Assembly (NCBI GenBank): GCA_018340375.1
Contig: JAFFJZ010000001.1
Span: 45,004,001 to 45,068,000 of the forward strand
Direction: 5' to 3'
Source of the DNA: Gonatopus flavifemur
Taxonomy: Eukaryota > Arthropoda > Insecta > Hymenoptera > Dryinidae
DNA length: 64,000 nucleotides
The position numbers and the translations under genes were made by a program. Positions 23,854 through 34,089 of this stretch are shown here, in pieces. The stretch's first letter is position 1, and the number at the start of each line of letters is the position of its first letter. Below the pieces are notes generated by a model. It did not search any database. It was not told where the DNA came from and saw only the letters and a list, made by a program, of their open reading frames with translations.

Positions 23854-23959
23854 GTTTGTTTGTGCATGAAAAGGCAGGACCGTGAGAAGGGAAGATCGTG
23901 ATACCACGTCGTCGCGGCGCCGTTTCGCTTTGGTCGATCCAGTTACGAATCGGTCTCCG
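23854..23959 (+). other. Candidate untranslated host exon (106 nt)
   Basis: Preceded by a strong acceptor (TTTTTTTTCTTGGTTCCAG, ending 23853) and followed by a good donor (CTCCG|GTGAGC, GT at 23960). The exon is markedly GC-richer than its flanks (CGTCGTCGCGGCGCCG). All three frames contain stops, so it would be a 5'UTR or long noncoding RNA exon. No partner exon could be linked. Confidence 0.35.
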
Positions 23960-24351
23960 GTGAGCGGCAAACATTTTCTAGTTCAAAGAACTCGTTGTGT
24001 TATGTATTTACCTACTTTATATACATACACCGTGAAACGTATGTGCATTTATAGGTGAAAATGTACTCCCACCGATGTGGAGAAGAATAATACAGTGCAA
24101 AGTAATACTTTCCCTCGATCAGATCCTTTATTCGCATTTTCAATTCAATATAATTACTATTTCTAATGTTCCTAGATTTCGTATGAGCGGTGTATTGACT
24201 TTTAACACTTGCCAGTAAAGATTTTATGTCTCGCTATATCTCTTAGATAAGTTCCAGATGTCTTGCGCGAAAATTTAGATTAGAAGTTTTAGACCAATTC
24301 TTATTTGAAACTCGTCTCAAACATGTGTTCAACGTGTCTTGCATCTAAAAT

Positions 24352-24887
24352 ACAAGGTGTTTCAGAATTCATTATTCGGATTTCTGTGGTGTATTTTGGA
24401 ACCAAAATGCAATAATTTCCCGTTTGAAAAAAAATTTTTGGAGGCTTGGTTCTTGAGCTACGAGCATTTTTATATTGTTTTTCAAATCCGAATAACTCGA
24501 GAGCATTGTGTTCTACATTCTTGAGCCCAACCTCATTCTCTAAGTTGGAAGACGCCGGATCTCTGGAGAAAAAATCCAATTATCTCATCATTCTTTGTTT
24601 CGGAGCTATAGTAATTTCAAGCTGCTGAATTCTGATTGGCTAGAAGCCAGAAAAATTTCAAATCGCTGCAGCCCCGAAACAAAGAGTGATAGGATAATTG
24701 ATTCTTCTTTCCAGACATCCGACGTCTTCCAACTTGGCGAATAGTGTTAGGCTCAAAAATGTAAAACACAATGCTTTTGAACCTCCAACCTAAGCCTCCA
24801 AAAAAGTTTTTTCAAACGGGAAGGTATTGCATTTTGGCTGCAAAATACACCAAAGAAATCCGAATGATGAATTCTGAAACACCCTGT
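24352..24887. mobile_element. 536-bp fold-back with ACAGGGTGTTTCAG ends
   Basis: The two arms are complementary over most of their length. Both begin AC(A/G)(A/G)GGTGTTTCAGAATTCAT and share CGGATTTCT, TGGTGTATTTTG, CCAAAATGCAAT and CGTTTGAAAAAA stretches. A less conserved centre contains CTCTTTGTTTCGG on both arms. TA occurs at both junctions, consistent with a TA duplication. Small frames within it are by-products of the palindrome. Confidence 0.8.
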
Positions 24888-25764
24888 ATACCTTGGGCGC
24901 AAATATAAGAATATTTTTTGATAGAATTTTTTTTGAGTTTGAATTTGAGTACGTTTGTAGCATTGGGAATGTTATACGATGAACATGAGAATTTATTCCC
25001 TCATTAGAACAAGCAGAGTGTTCGCATTTAGCTATCAATCTATTATGTTGATGAAGTCAGGAATTAACACTTCATTGACTAGCTGATTTATACAACTTTC
25101 TCGTTAATTCGTACACTGGATAAGCTTTAAACCTAACAATTCAATTTCTTCTCTTCTGCAACCTTCACAATATACAACATCAATGGCTAAAGAGATTTTT
25201 ATGCATCATGCCGCTTTTTCCTTTTCTCTCACATTCATTTTTGGTATCTTTCCTTTTATTTACTTTCTTTTCAGCACTGATAACGTGTACAATGCGTACG
25301 CCGATACGCGCACGTTCCATTTATCACAGTGTGATACACCGACAAGATGGTTTTTGAGATGCACATAGCACGAAGGATGGTTTGGAAAAAGAACGATCAA
25401 CAGGGAGTACTTGAATTACAGTGAAAATAGAGATGGCGGCTGTAATCAATACTCTTGGTAAATGTATCTATTCTATATACAGTGATAAATATCCCGATTG
25501 AGATCCTGGGGTCTTGATTGAGGTGGTTGTAAGAAGGATGCGTTAGGAATAACATCGATATCGGTTTCACGATAGTTCGTTGAATCATATGAAGTGAAAA
25601 ATGTTTTTTCAACGTTATACTTGTTTAATTGTTTGTTATTCGGAGGCATGATCTTCGTATAACGTGACAGAAATGTTAGAGAGCTCACCTATGTGAACAA
25701 TTTTTCAAAATTAGTCGTATAATTTTGCTCCCGCCGTTTTGTCCCAAAATTTGAGGCTTTATTC

Positions 25765-26814
25765 TCAAAAAGTAAATACACACTTAAGATAGCCATCGCT
25801 AGCCACTACATTTTTCCATTTTTTTGGCAATTGTTGGATCCCATCTTGGGAGAACGATGCATCTTTTGAAGCGATCCACGAATCGATCCATTCTCTAACT
25901 TCTTCATAGGAATGAAAATGCTGATCACTCAGGCCGTGTGCTATCGATCGAAATAAAGGGTAGTCGGAAGAGGCAATGTCTGGAGAGTACGGCGGATGGG
26001 GTAAGACTGCCAATTTTAGTGTTTCCAAATATGTCTCGACCGGTTCTGAGACATGTAGTCTAGCATTATCATGTTGGAGGATAACTTTATCGTGTCTTCC
26101 TTGGTACTGTGACCGTTTCTCCTCCAATGCTCGGCTCAAACGCATCAAGTGCGTTGGATATCGATCCCCTGTAATGGTTTCACTCGGTTTCAATAGCTCA
26201 TAATACACGACACCAAGCTGATCCCACCAAATGCAGAGCATAACCTTGGCACCATGAATATTTGGTTCAGCCGTCGCCGTGGGGACATGTCCGGGCATTT
26301 CCCAAGATTTTCTGCGTTTCGGATTATCTTGGTGGACCCATTCTTCGTCGCCAGTCACAATGCGGTGTAAAAACTCCTTTCGATTCTGTCTTTGAAGCAG
26401 CTATTCGCGAGTAAAGGAACGTCCTTCAACATCTCTTGGCTTCAACTCGTACGGCACCGAATTTCCTTGTTTCTGAATCATTCCCATGGCTCTGAGGCGT
26501 TTCGAAATGGTTTGTTGAGTTACTCCCAATGATTCTACCAATTCTTCTTGCGTTTGGCACGAGTCTTCATCAAGTAATGCCTCCAATTCGGAATCTTCAA
26601 AAATTCTCTCACTTCCACCGCCATGTCGGTCGTGGACACTTAAATCACCCTTCCTGAAACGTTGAAACCATTCACGACACGTTCTTTCATTTAAAGCAGC
26701 CTCACCGTAAGTACTTGAGAGCATTTGATGAGCCTCAGCCGCAGTTTTCTTCAAATGAAAGCAGAAAATCAGAACTTCTCGCAAATGACGAGAATTCGGC
26801 TCGAAAGCTGACAT
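25765..26814 (-). pseudogene. Mariner transposase with a single in-frame stop
   Basis: A DD34D mariner transposase of about 350 codons. The start at 26814 (MSAFEPNSRHLREVL) fits the family. The N-terminal HTH region includes ERTCREWFQRFRKGDLSV and QTISKRLRAMGMIQ. The catalytic half includes IVTGDEEW, VILQHDNARLH and PYSPDIASSDYPLF, with 34 residues between the last two Asp. The only break is TAG at 26401-26403, in frame between FTRE and LLQRQNRKEF. Since the family often has Gln here, a C-to-T change is likely. It has no frameshift, so it is the least decayed of the three. The C-terminus reads on a few residues past the usual end. Confidence 0.93.
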
Positions 26815-26895
26815 CTTCGATCGAGTAAAAATTTATGATGCAATCAAAAATTCACTAATATGACGATGTTGTTATCTTGACACATATCCAACCTT

Positions 26896-27177
26896 CCCAT
26901 GCAGCAAAAGAGTCCCCACGAAGAGCTCCCGTTATGACAGTAAACATGAATTCATTATGAATACTTTGAATTCAAATTGAATTCTTGATGGACAACTTAC
27001 TGTTCAGAAAGAATTCATGTTGTGAGTTCATGAAGAATTCTCCAGGCATTCAACATGTATTCGTTTTGAATTCATTGAATTCATATTGAATTCATCTTCA
27101 CTGACATAACGGGGACTGTTGCAAGAACTCATTAAGGAGTCTTCAAGAATTCAAACGGGTTATTTTTGCTGTCTGGG
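26896..27177. mobile_element. MITE with CCCAGACAGCAAAA ends nested in mariner 2
   Basis: The left end CCCATGCAGCAAAA pairs with the right end TTTTGCTGTCTGGG. A second inner match is CCCGTTATGACAGTAAA against the complement near 27100-27120 (CTGACATAACGGGGA). TT flanks both sides (26894-26895, 27178-27179), a possible 2-bp duplication. The interior is rich in GAATTCAT/ATGAATTC repeats. No coding. Confidence 0.75.
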
Positions 27178-27779
27178 TTACTATGTGACATCCATTGCCT
27201 AACCTATTTCGACCGCCACCTACCGACGCAACCATGTATTGTAAACGGCGGAAGCAAAGTTGTACACCTAATAATTGGTATACAATCCAATACAGTTTAT
27301 ATATAATTTATATATTAATATACATGAATTATATATAATTCTGATTTCTTCATGTGAGTGTACACGAACATAAGATTCATATTCCACTCAACTCTCAATT
27401 CGACACTAATGAATAATAGCTGATTACAAAATGATTGAGAGAATCGAGAGTTCAGTAATTTATACAAATAATTCAATTTAACACTCATGCATGGGAATCA
27501 AACGTGTGGAATGAATACTTGAGTAAGAAAGTCTATTTCTACACAACCTGTTGATCCGACTCATAAATCATATCACAGTTTAATTCATAATCATTAATTG
27601 TTCCGCATTATTTTTTGTTCTGATTGAAATATTCGAGGTGTGGTCATGAAGAATGTTGAACTTAGATTCAATGAAATGGAAAACGAATTCATCGAATAGA
27701 ATGAAAAGGAATTGAAACTATAGTATTTAGAAAGAGTTTTTGAATTCTGGAACTTTGACTTCAAGAATATTGGTGACAA

Positions 27780-28840
27780 TTTTAAGCATGTTAAATTTTT
27801 ACTTTTCGCGGATGATTTGAAATTATTCTTGAGAATCTTATCATACGCTGATGTCATCGCATTACAATCCGATTTGCATAGGTTGGAATCATGGTGTGCC
27901 TTGAATAAACTGCAACTGAATATATCGAAGTGAAAAGTAATGAGACTTTCGCGTAAGATGCAACCAGTCATGTTCTCATATGAATTGAACGGGTCTAGCT
28001 TAGAGGTTGTTCAGAGTATGCATGATTTAGGAACATTAATTGATTCTAAGTTCAATTTCACTATGCATTATCAAAATATGGTTAATACGGCTATGAAGCA
28101 ACTCGGATTTCTGAAGCGGATGTCTAAAGACTTCAAAGAACCCTCAACACTCGTGACACTATACAATGCTCTTGTCAGACCTAATTTAGAATATGCGTCC
28201 CAGATCTGGTCGCCTCACCAAGATAAATATTGTAAACTGATTGAGAGAGTTCAGCACAAGTTTTTGCGTTTCTTAGCTTTTAAAAATTTCACTCCCATGG
28301 CCATGTCCTGCCATGATTATGGACCGTTAATGAGATCGTTTGACATGACCACGCTTGAAGCTCGTAGGTTGGTTGACGATCTCGTTTTCATTTTCAAAAT
28401 CATTGATGGTCAAATCAGCTGTCCTGAACTACTCTCTCTTTTAAACTTCAATGTACCATCTAGAACTCTACGAAAGCCTTCGCTTTTCAATATTCCGATG
28501 TTCACTTCACATTATTTTTATTCTGATCCAGTCAACCGCATCTGTTGCTTGGCAAACTCATATAAAGATGATCTTGATTTCTTTTCGGGGTCAGTATCAA
28601 TCTTTAAAAAATCGGCCCAGAAGGCTTTCTCTAAGAAGAGTGTGAGATTATAATTTATGTATTATTCCATATCTATACTTTAAGGTTCGTGATAATTTAC
28701 ACCGTGTCTTATTGTAATTTACTTTTTAGTACTTTATTTGAAAATTTTCTTTTGTTAACCGCCATGATATTGTTTACATACTTTTGTACCTAAAGGGCGT
28801 CTTAGCCCGTAAAATAAATCAAATCAAATCAAATCAAAAT
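27780..28840 (+). mobile_element. 5'-truncated CR1/jockey-like LINE tail
   Basis: Consists of the end of a reverse transcriptase frame, a ~160-bp 3' UTR and a terminal microsatellite tail of AAATC units (about 28815-28840) after an AATAAA. 5' truncation and a simple-repeat tail are the signature of target-primed non-LTR retrotransposition. The 5' boundary is not sharply visible because the frame decays upstream of about 27780. Confidence 0.85.
27787..28653 (+). pseudogene. Reverse transcriptase C-terminal fragment (non-LTR)
   Basis: Reverse transcriptase of a LINE, truncated to the palm end and thumb. The catalytic FADD box is at 27805-27816 (LLFADDLKLF). It is followed by an SDLHRLESWCALNKLQLN stretch typical after the box, a TGA stop at 27931-27933, then an open frame from 27940 to 28653. 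That part contains DLGTLIDSKFNF, LVRPNLEYASQIWSP and RVQHKFLRFL, the conserved thumb region of CR1/jockey-type elements. The endonuclease and N-terminal RT are absent, so it is dead on arrival. The 237 intact codons after the stop suggest moderate age. Confidence 0.88.
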
Positions 28841-28844
28841 TAAG

Positions 28845-31285
28845 AATTATAATCCAAAAAGATATATTCGTTGATGCAAACAAGTTGCAGCTACACCGTA
28901 ATACGTATATCTATACAAAGAGCCGAGCAATGTAAATACCGCCAAAAACAGTCTTGGCTGAAGTTTATTCTTGAACCAAATGTTCCAGGTTGATGATGGT
29001 CCTCGAACAAACTGAGGATCTGTAGTCCAGAGTTTCCTTATTCAATACATCTATAGAATGATTCGAAGCTCTCTGCGATGTTATGGAAAATTGGAAAGAA
29101 CGATATACATCAATCAAATATCACTGATGGAAATAAAAACACAAAGCAATGGAAGAAAGACCTTTCGATTTGCTATTTCCATGAGTCGATAATTGAATTC
29201 GAATTCCAAATTGAGTCCAAATTGAAATTTCATGTTTTGAATTGATGTTCAATGCGGATAAAACGATGGATTTTTCACAATAAAACAATCGTGTATGATT
29301 AACAATGATGGGTCACGTTCAGATAGTATAAGTTCTGGGTACGAATCGGAATCATTTCGCTTCATTGTTGGGTTAATGGGTCATTTCACGTGTGGTTGAT
29401 TATTTCCTGCCAAGCTGAATCCACGTTATTCTTCTCTCTATCTCTCTTTATAACTTTTGATCAGTCGTTAGCGTAGATAAAAAATCGACCATACTTTTTG
29501 AGAATGAAAAAAAAAACTCAGTATAGAAAATACGCGGTGTGGAAAATTCACAAACAGCATAACTTGTATATTTTTATACACTGTGCACAATAACAATCGG
29601 CTTGAGATTCAAACTGACCTCAAAAGGTATTAGAAATGTAAAGACTGCAGTCAGTTGGCGTGTAGTTCGTTCTGTAGGAATATTATAATATGCCACGTTA
29701 TTTCACGTTCTATGCACAAAGAAACGCTGCTGTTGGATGTATATGTAATGTTATCCAAAGACAACACAGTCGCTTATGTAGGTTATACATTTCTACCAGT
29801 TGCAGTACATATTTTTCCTTTCCAATTCTAAAGGAAGGAAAAACAAGTGAATAACTACAATAGGGGTGATGGGATGAGTGGAAAGTATCGCATCCTTTTT
29901 CAAAGCATAAAACTTAATTTACAGCGTTACAACTGTAACGAGACTTATCCCAATTAAAATTTGAATTGTACGGTTGTTGGTCATGAGCCATCGAGTGACA
30001 GCTCTTTCATCTCTTCATCTTTTTCTTTCTCTTTTCGTGATTGATTATGCGTCGTGGAACTTAAAAAGGTTTATAATGATTTGGGTTGTCTTCTGCATGG
30101 TATATTTTTTTCTGAACTCTCGTCTTACATCGATGGCGCAGGGAACGATGAATGTATGAAAGTGATCAAAAATCGTTGTCGAACTTGAGCTGGTTTGATG
30201 TTTTCTGCAGAGAAGAGCAGGAAAAAGTATTCCTCCGAATTCAAGAAGCTGTTATTTGAATAGGTTCAAGTAGATATTCTGTCAACAGGAATTGATATTT
30301 TGTCCAATCGGAAAAATTTATTATTCGTTCCTTCTTTCAAACAACAATTTTCCGAGTGAAAATTTGGTGAGGTGAAAATCGGGACCTTCCAAGGCAAGCC
30401 TTTTCCTCTATCAGGCACTAACGTTTGCCCTATCAAATGTCTTGAATGTAGGGAAATACTTTTTCCCATGTGTCACTGAATTTCAGTTGGAAAATACAAT
30501 CACAATTCAAGTTCATTGACAATGACATGAATTTCTAGAGTTTGAGGACTCTGAGTCATCGGAATGAGCGTCAACATTTTGCATGAAATAAGGATTAAAC
30601 AAATATTTTCAATGCATAGAAACAAAGTCTATAATCAGGATTGGATGCTGAATATGAATTTCATTTTTTCACTGATTCCTGATAGTTATGAAATAATTTT
30701 GAGAGTAATCGCCTCCATATGTCAAATTTTTTCACAACTTCTTTTCCCGATATTTACTAATCATGAGGTAACCCGGATTTATATCCAGAGTCTAATCTCA
30801 TATATGCACGTGGTTAGTATGTATTTCAAATTTGGATCCATCCCGTATTGTATGAAAGACGTTGGCACAAAAGTTTCATCATTTTTCATAATGCTTGAGT
30901 GCTTTGAAATCTTCATGAAACTTTACAATTGTAGCAATCGAGAGTAGCAAAGAAAACCGATACTTTGGTGCACGGACTAAAGCGAAGCAAAGTTCAGTGA
31001 TCAGACTTTCTTGGAATTTGTAAGCAGAATCTGAATTGGACGGATCCTAATATTAAGAATAGTTATATGGAACATATAATTAACAGGCTATGGATTTGGA
31101 ACCACTACAAACAGTTTGTGTTGGACTGTCTACAGTGAAATTGAGAGCTAATTGGAAGCTAATGAAGTGCTTGATTCGAGACATTGGGGCTACGATGGTG
31201 TTTGCAGAATCAGTGGTGGTTCCAATTTCAAAGATAGCCGGAACCGTTACAATGAGTCATGCAATTTTTTCGGGACGAGGAGCAC
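28845..31285. other. AT-rich stretch, nothing assigned
   Basis: No inverted-repeat element, RNA gene or supported exon was found. Open frames such as that at 30564-30947 have background composition and no motif. Confidence 0.45.
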
Positions 31286-31289
31286 GTGA

Positions 31290-32235
31290 GAATTTGTAGC
31301 TGATTAGGAGCTTCCAAGAAGTGAAAACGAAAATTCTAGAAATCCACCCCTTGACAGAGTAAGTGGCGAAAACTACAGCTCAGGACGGCAAAAATCATTT
31401 GAGGTTTTTGAGAATGTCATAGAATGATGATTGCTGGGAATTGAAGAATGAAATCATCCCTTGAAAACGTTCTATCGAAGAATTCTTTGCATATGGATAA
31501 TTCTTGGATTTTATGTCCATGGTCTGAGGGACAATATCAAATGGATTCTTCTGGACCAGTGAGAGTTTGAAAATTTGAAACTAATCCAGAGCTTTCTTGA
31601 ATAGCAAACAAAAATCTGGAGATCTACATTACAGAAACGGTGGTGACAAAAACCTGGGATGAAGGTAAAGAAAATTTGTTGATGCTTTTGAGGTTGCGAG
31701 CACATGACGGTTGATAAGAATTGGAAGGATCATAAAACTCAAAGCCGATTGATCGAAGTATTTTCCCTCTTAGGAAAAATAGCAAGAGTCTCATTGATGA
31801 GTTGAACTGGTACCGTCAGAACAAGCAATCAAATTCCTTCTTTAAAATAAGCGGATCAGAGATTTTTGCAAGAATCAACAAAAATTCCGATGATCAACTC
31901 CCTGGAAGTAGCAATGAGGAAACCTTGTGATCAACATGGAAAAAATTTGTTGACTTTCCTGAGGATACGATGGGATTATGCTTGATAAGAATTGGAACAA
32001 TAATCAAACTTCAAGACGAGCCGTCAGGATATTCTCTGTGTCCAGAAAAATTGCAGGGGTCTGCTTGATGGGCTGAGCTGGTATTGCTACAACATGAAAC
32101 GGATGGGAATTCAGAGCTCATTCAGAGTTTCCTCGAACAGCGGAAACAAATTCTGGAAATCGGGATCCCGAACATGGCCATGAGAAAAAAACTGGAATCA
32201 AGATGGAAAAAATGTGCTGATCACGCTTAAGTGAC
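31290..32235. repeat. Degenerate tandem repeat, four copies of about 270 bp
   Basis: Landmarks recur at near-constant spacing. GATTAGGAGCTTCC (31301), AATCCAGAGCTTTCTTG (31583), GGATCAGAGATTTTTGC (31853) and CATTCAGAGTTTCCTCG (32119) each precede an AAATTC(T)GGAGAT-like stretch. AAAATTTGTTGA at 31671 and 31945 and AAAATGTGCTGA at 32205 close the units. TTGATAAGAATTGGAA occurs in two units. Divergence is high, so it is an old array. No coding frame crosses it. Confidence 0.65.
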
Positions 32236-32607
32236 ACTAGATTCGGTGTTGGACCTCTTTCTATCTTATAATTCTGTTTCTTTCCAATCAATGATGCGAG
32301 TTATCAACGCTATTATCTACTTGAGAAAGACTGATCTTATTATCTGTGACGACTACATGTGAATGTCTGGATATCTGAAGGGATTCTGGAATCATTTACA
32401 GGTTGGGTTGTTACCTTTTCAATATCGCTAAGATGGACATTTACTGATTGTCCTGCTCTGCAACTTAGAGAATCAGCACAAATAAAAGCAAAATTAGATA
32501 TTTTAAAAATTCCGCGTTGTACTGCAGGTTCATTAATTCAAAGTACTTATCACAACAATATAGAAATTTTTCCAAGTGAATCCAAAATTGAATTGATATC
32601 TTCGGTT

Positions 32608-32820
32608 ATTCGTAAGGGCATTCCGTAGGTCCTAGAGGTACTATATCTCTCTACCCAAAATATTTCAAGAAGACTGAATAGAATGGGATATAATAACCAG
32701 CCAGACCTTCTAACAAGGTCTGGCTGGTTTTTTTCATTTCATTTCATTTAGTCCTCCTAAAGTATGATGGGCAGAGAGATCTAGTAACTGTAGGGTCTAC
32801 GGAATGCTCTTAACTGCAAT
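32608..32820. mobile_element. Fold-back element with GCATTCCGTAG arms
   Basis: The left arm (GGCATTCCGTAGGTCCTAGA, TATCTCTCTACCC) pairs with the right arm (GGGCAGAGAGATCTAGTAAC, GTAGGGTCTACGGAATGC). The centre holds a perfect 15-bp stem at 32695-32729. Outer boundaries are approximate. Confidence 0.6.
32695..32734 (+). other. Perfect 15-bp hairpin followed by a T-run
   Basis: AACCAGCCAGACCTT (32695-32709), loop CTAAC, then its exact complement 32715-32729, with seven T at 32728-32734. It looks like a bacterial intrinsic terminator, but its place at the centre of an insect fold-back element makes a transposon hairpin the better reading. Confidence 0.6.
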
Positions 32821-33401
32821 CGATAACTTTTCATCGTTCATGAAAACACCCACTGAACCTGGTCGATGACACTTAATTTTCTCACGAACCTCTTATTTTT
32901 CATTCAAAAAAAGGGGGGGGAGGGATTCAAATACAAAAAACAGGACATTGGGGGTCCTACTTGCTGGACATTCATTCAGTTGAAAAGCAGGACAGTCATG
33001 TGGAAAACAGAATGGATGGCAACTCTATTTATAGGACATGAAAACTAATTGATTGAATCAATATAAATTCTCGACATTTTAAAATGATCTTCTCACGTAA
33101 AGACTTCACTGCAACAACTGATCTGTACAAAGTGTTTGGAAATAAGACATTGCATGTATAAGTATGAAAAATCAATCACTCACCTTAACACAATGAGGGT
33201 CTCATAATAAGATCCTAATTATATATTTTGAGATATTGGAGTTGTATTTCCAAACAATTGTTGCAGATTAGTTTTTGCAGTGTTTGTCTTATTCGTGAGA
33301 TATTGATGTCCAAAGTCCTCTAGAATGTTATGAGCCTATTGGCTCCCATCAAGATACATCTAGCATTGCTGATGCGTTTTTCTCAGCCAAGAAGTCAGCT
33401 A

Positions 33402-33605
33402 CACCGAGAGAAATTTAATTGGAAAGGTCAACATTTTATCAGTACACTAGAACTATTTAGAAAAGTTGGACAAGAATTTGTAACATAAGTCAGAATTATC
33501 GCCAGCTGTAATGGTGAAACTCCAAATTAATCTCGATTTTTACCATCACAGCTGGCAATGATTATAACTTATGGTACAAATTATTGTCTGAATTTTCCAA
33601 ATACC
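33402..33605. mobile_element. CACCGAGAGAAA end plus adjacent fold-back
   Basis: TA-CACCGAGAGAAATTTAATT starts at 33402. Then about 33450-33602 is a palindrome: GGACAAGAATTTGTAACATA and GCCAGCTGTAATGGT on the left, with complements ACCATCACAGCTGGC and TATGGTACAAATTATTGTC on the right. No matching right-hand CTCGGTG end is seen, so the element is incomplete. Confidence 0.5.
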
Positions 33606-33826
33606 AGTTAGTCCTAGTTTACTAATAAAATCGTAATATATCCGAGATCTGGATTTTTAAAATTTGATCATGCACGGAACATCAATCTCAGTAGCTAATA
33701 TTTCTCAGAATTCATGTTCCCAGTTTCCATGAAAATCATAAATTTATATGAAAAACTTTGTCATTGAATGAAATCTGACAAATTTTCAATACGATAACGT
33801 ATTGAATAAATCATTGTCGTAGCACA

Positions 33827-34084
33827 CACCGACAAAAAAATAATTAGTTACCCTTACTCCAAATTAGTTCCAGCAACTAAATACAGTTGTTGATATTTGG
33901 ATAACTAAAACGGGCGTTGACTCAACAAAATTCAAATTTAATTTCTCTGACTTTAGTTGAGGTTACTAACTCAAAGCTGCCTTTACTACAGCTTTCATTA
34001 CCGGCTTCTATTCTTTTATTACTCGGAACTAATTTTCACAACTAACTTCAGTTCATTCGGTCAAATAAATTATTTTTTTCGGTG
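33827..34084. mobile_element. 258-bp MITE with CACCGACAAAAAAATAATTA ends, CA duplication
   Basis: The left end CACCGACAAAAAAATAATTA pairs with the right end TAAATTATTTTTTTCGGTG. CA flanks at 33825-33826 and 34085-34086. The interior repeats AACTAA/TTAGTT motifs in both orientations. Same end group as 53282-53525. Confidence 0.78.
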
Positions 34085-34089
34085 CAAAG

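Larger units (their letters stand above)
25714..27268 (-). mobile_element. Mariner element 2 (mauritiana-like), carrying a nested MITE
   Basis: TIRs: left GTCGTATAATTTTGCTCCCG (25714) against the complement of the right end, GGTGTACAACTTTGCTTCCG (to 27268). Both continue CCGTTT inward. TA flanks are at 25712-25713 and 27269-27270. The total is 1555 bp; subtracting the ~282-bp nested MITE at 26896-27177 gives about 1.27 kb, a full-length mariner. The MITE sits between the transposase start and the right TIR. Confidence 0.88.

Noticed and set aside
24301..25038. Frames within the 24.3-25.0 kb fold-back as genes
   Set aside because: They arise from the palindromic arms in opposite orientations and resemble no protein.
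30564..30947. 128-codon open frame as a membrane protein
   Set aside because: Hydrophobic residues follow from AT-rich codons. There is no clean membrane pattern and no supporting signals.
31090..31299. Open frame MDLEPLQTVCVGLS... as an exon
   Set aside because: It has no splice signals or homologue, and it abuts the degenerate tandem repeat.
32698..32734. Bacterial contamination or a prokaryotic terminator
   Set aside because: The surroundings are typical AT-rich insect DNA with fold-back arms, and no bacterial gene is nearby.
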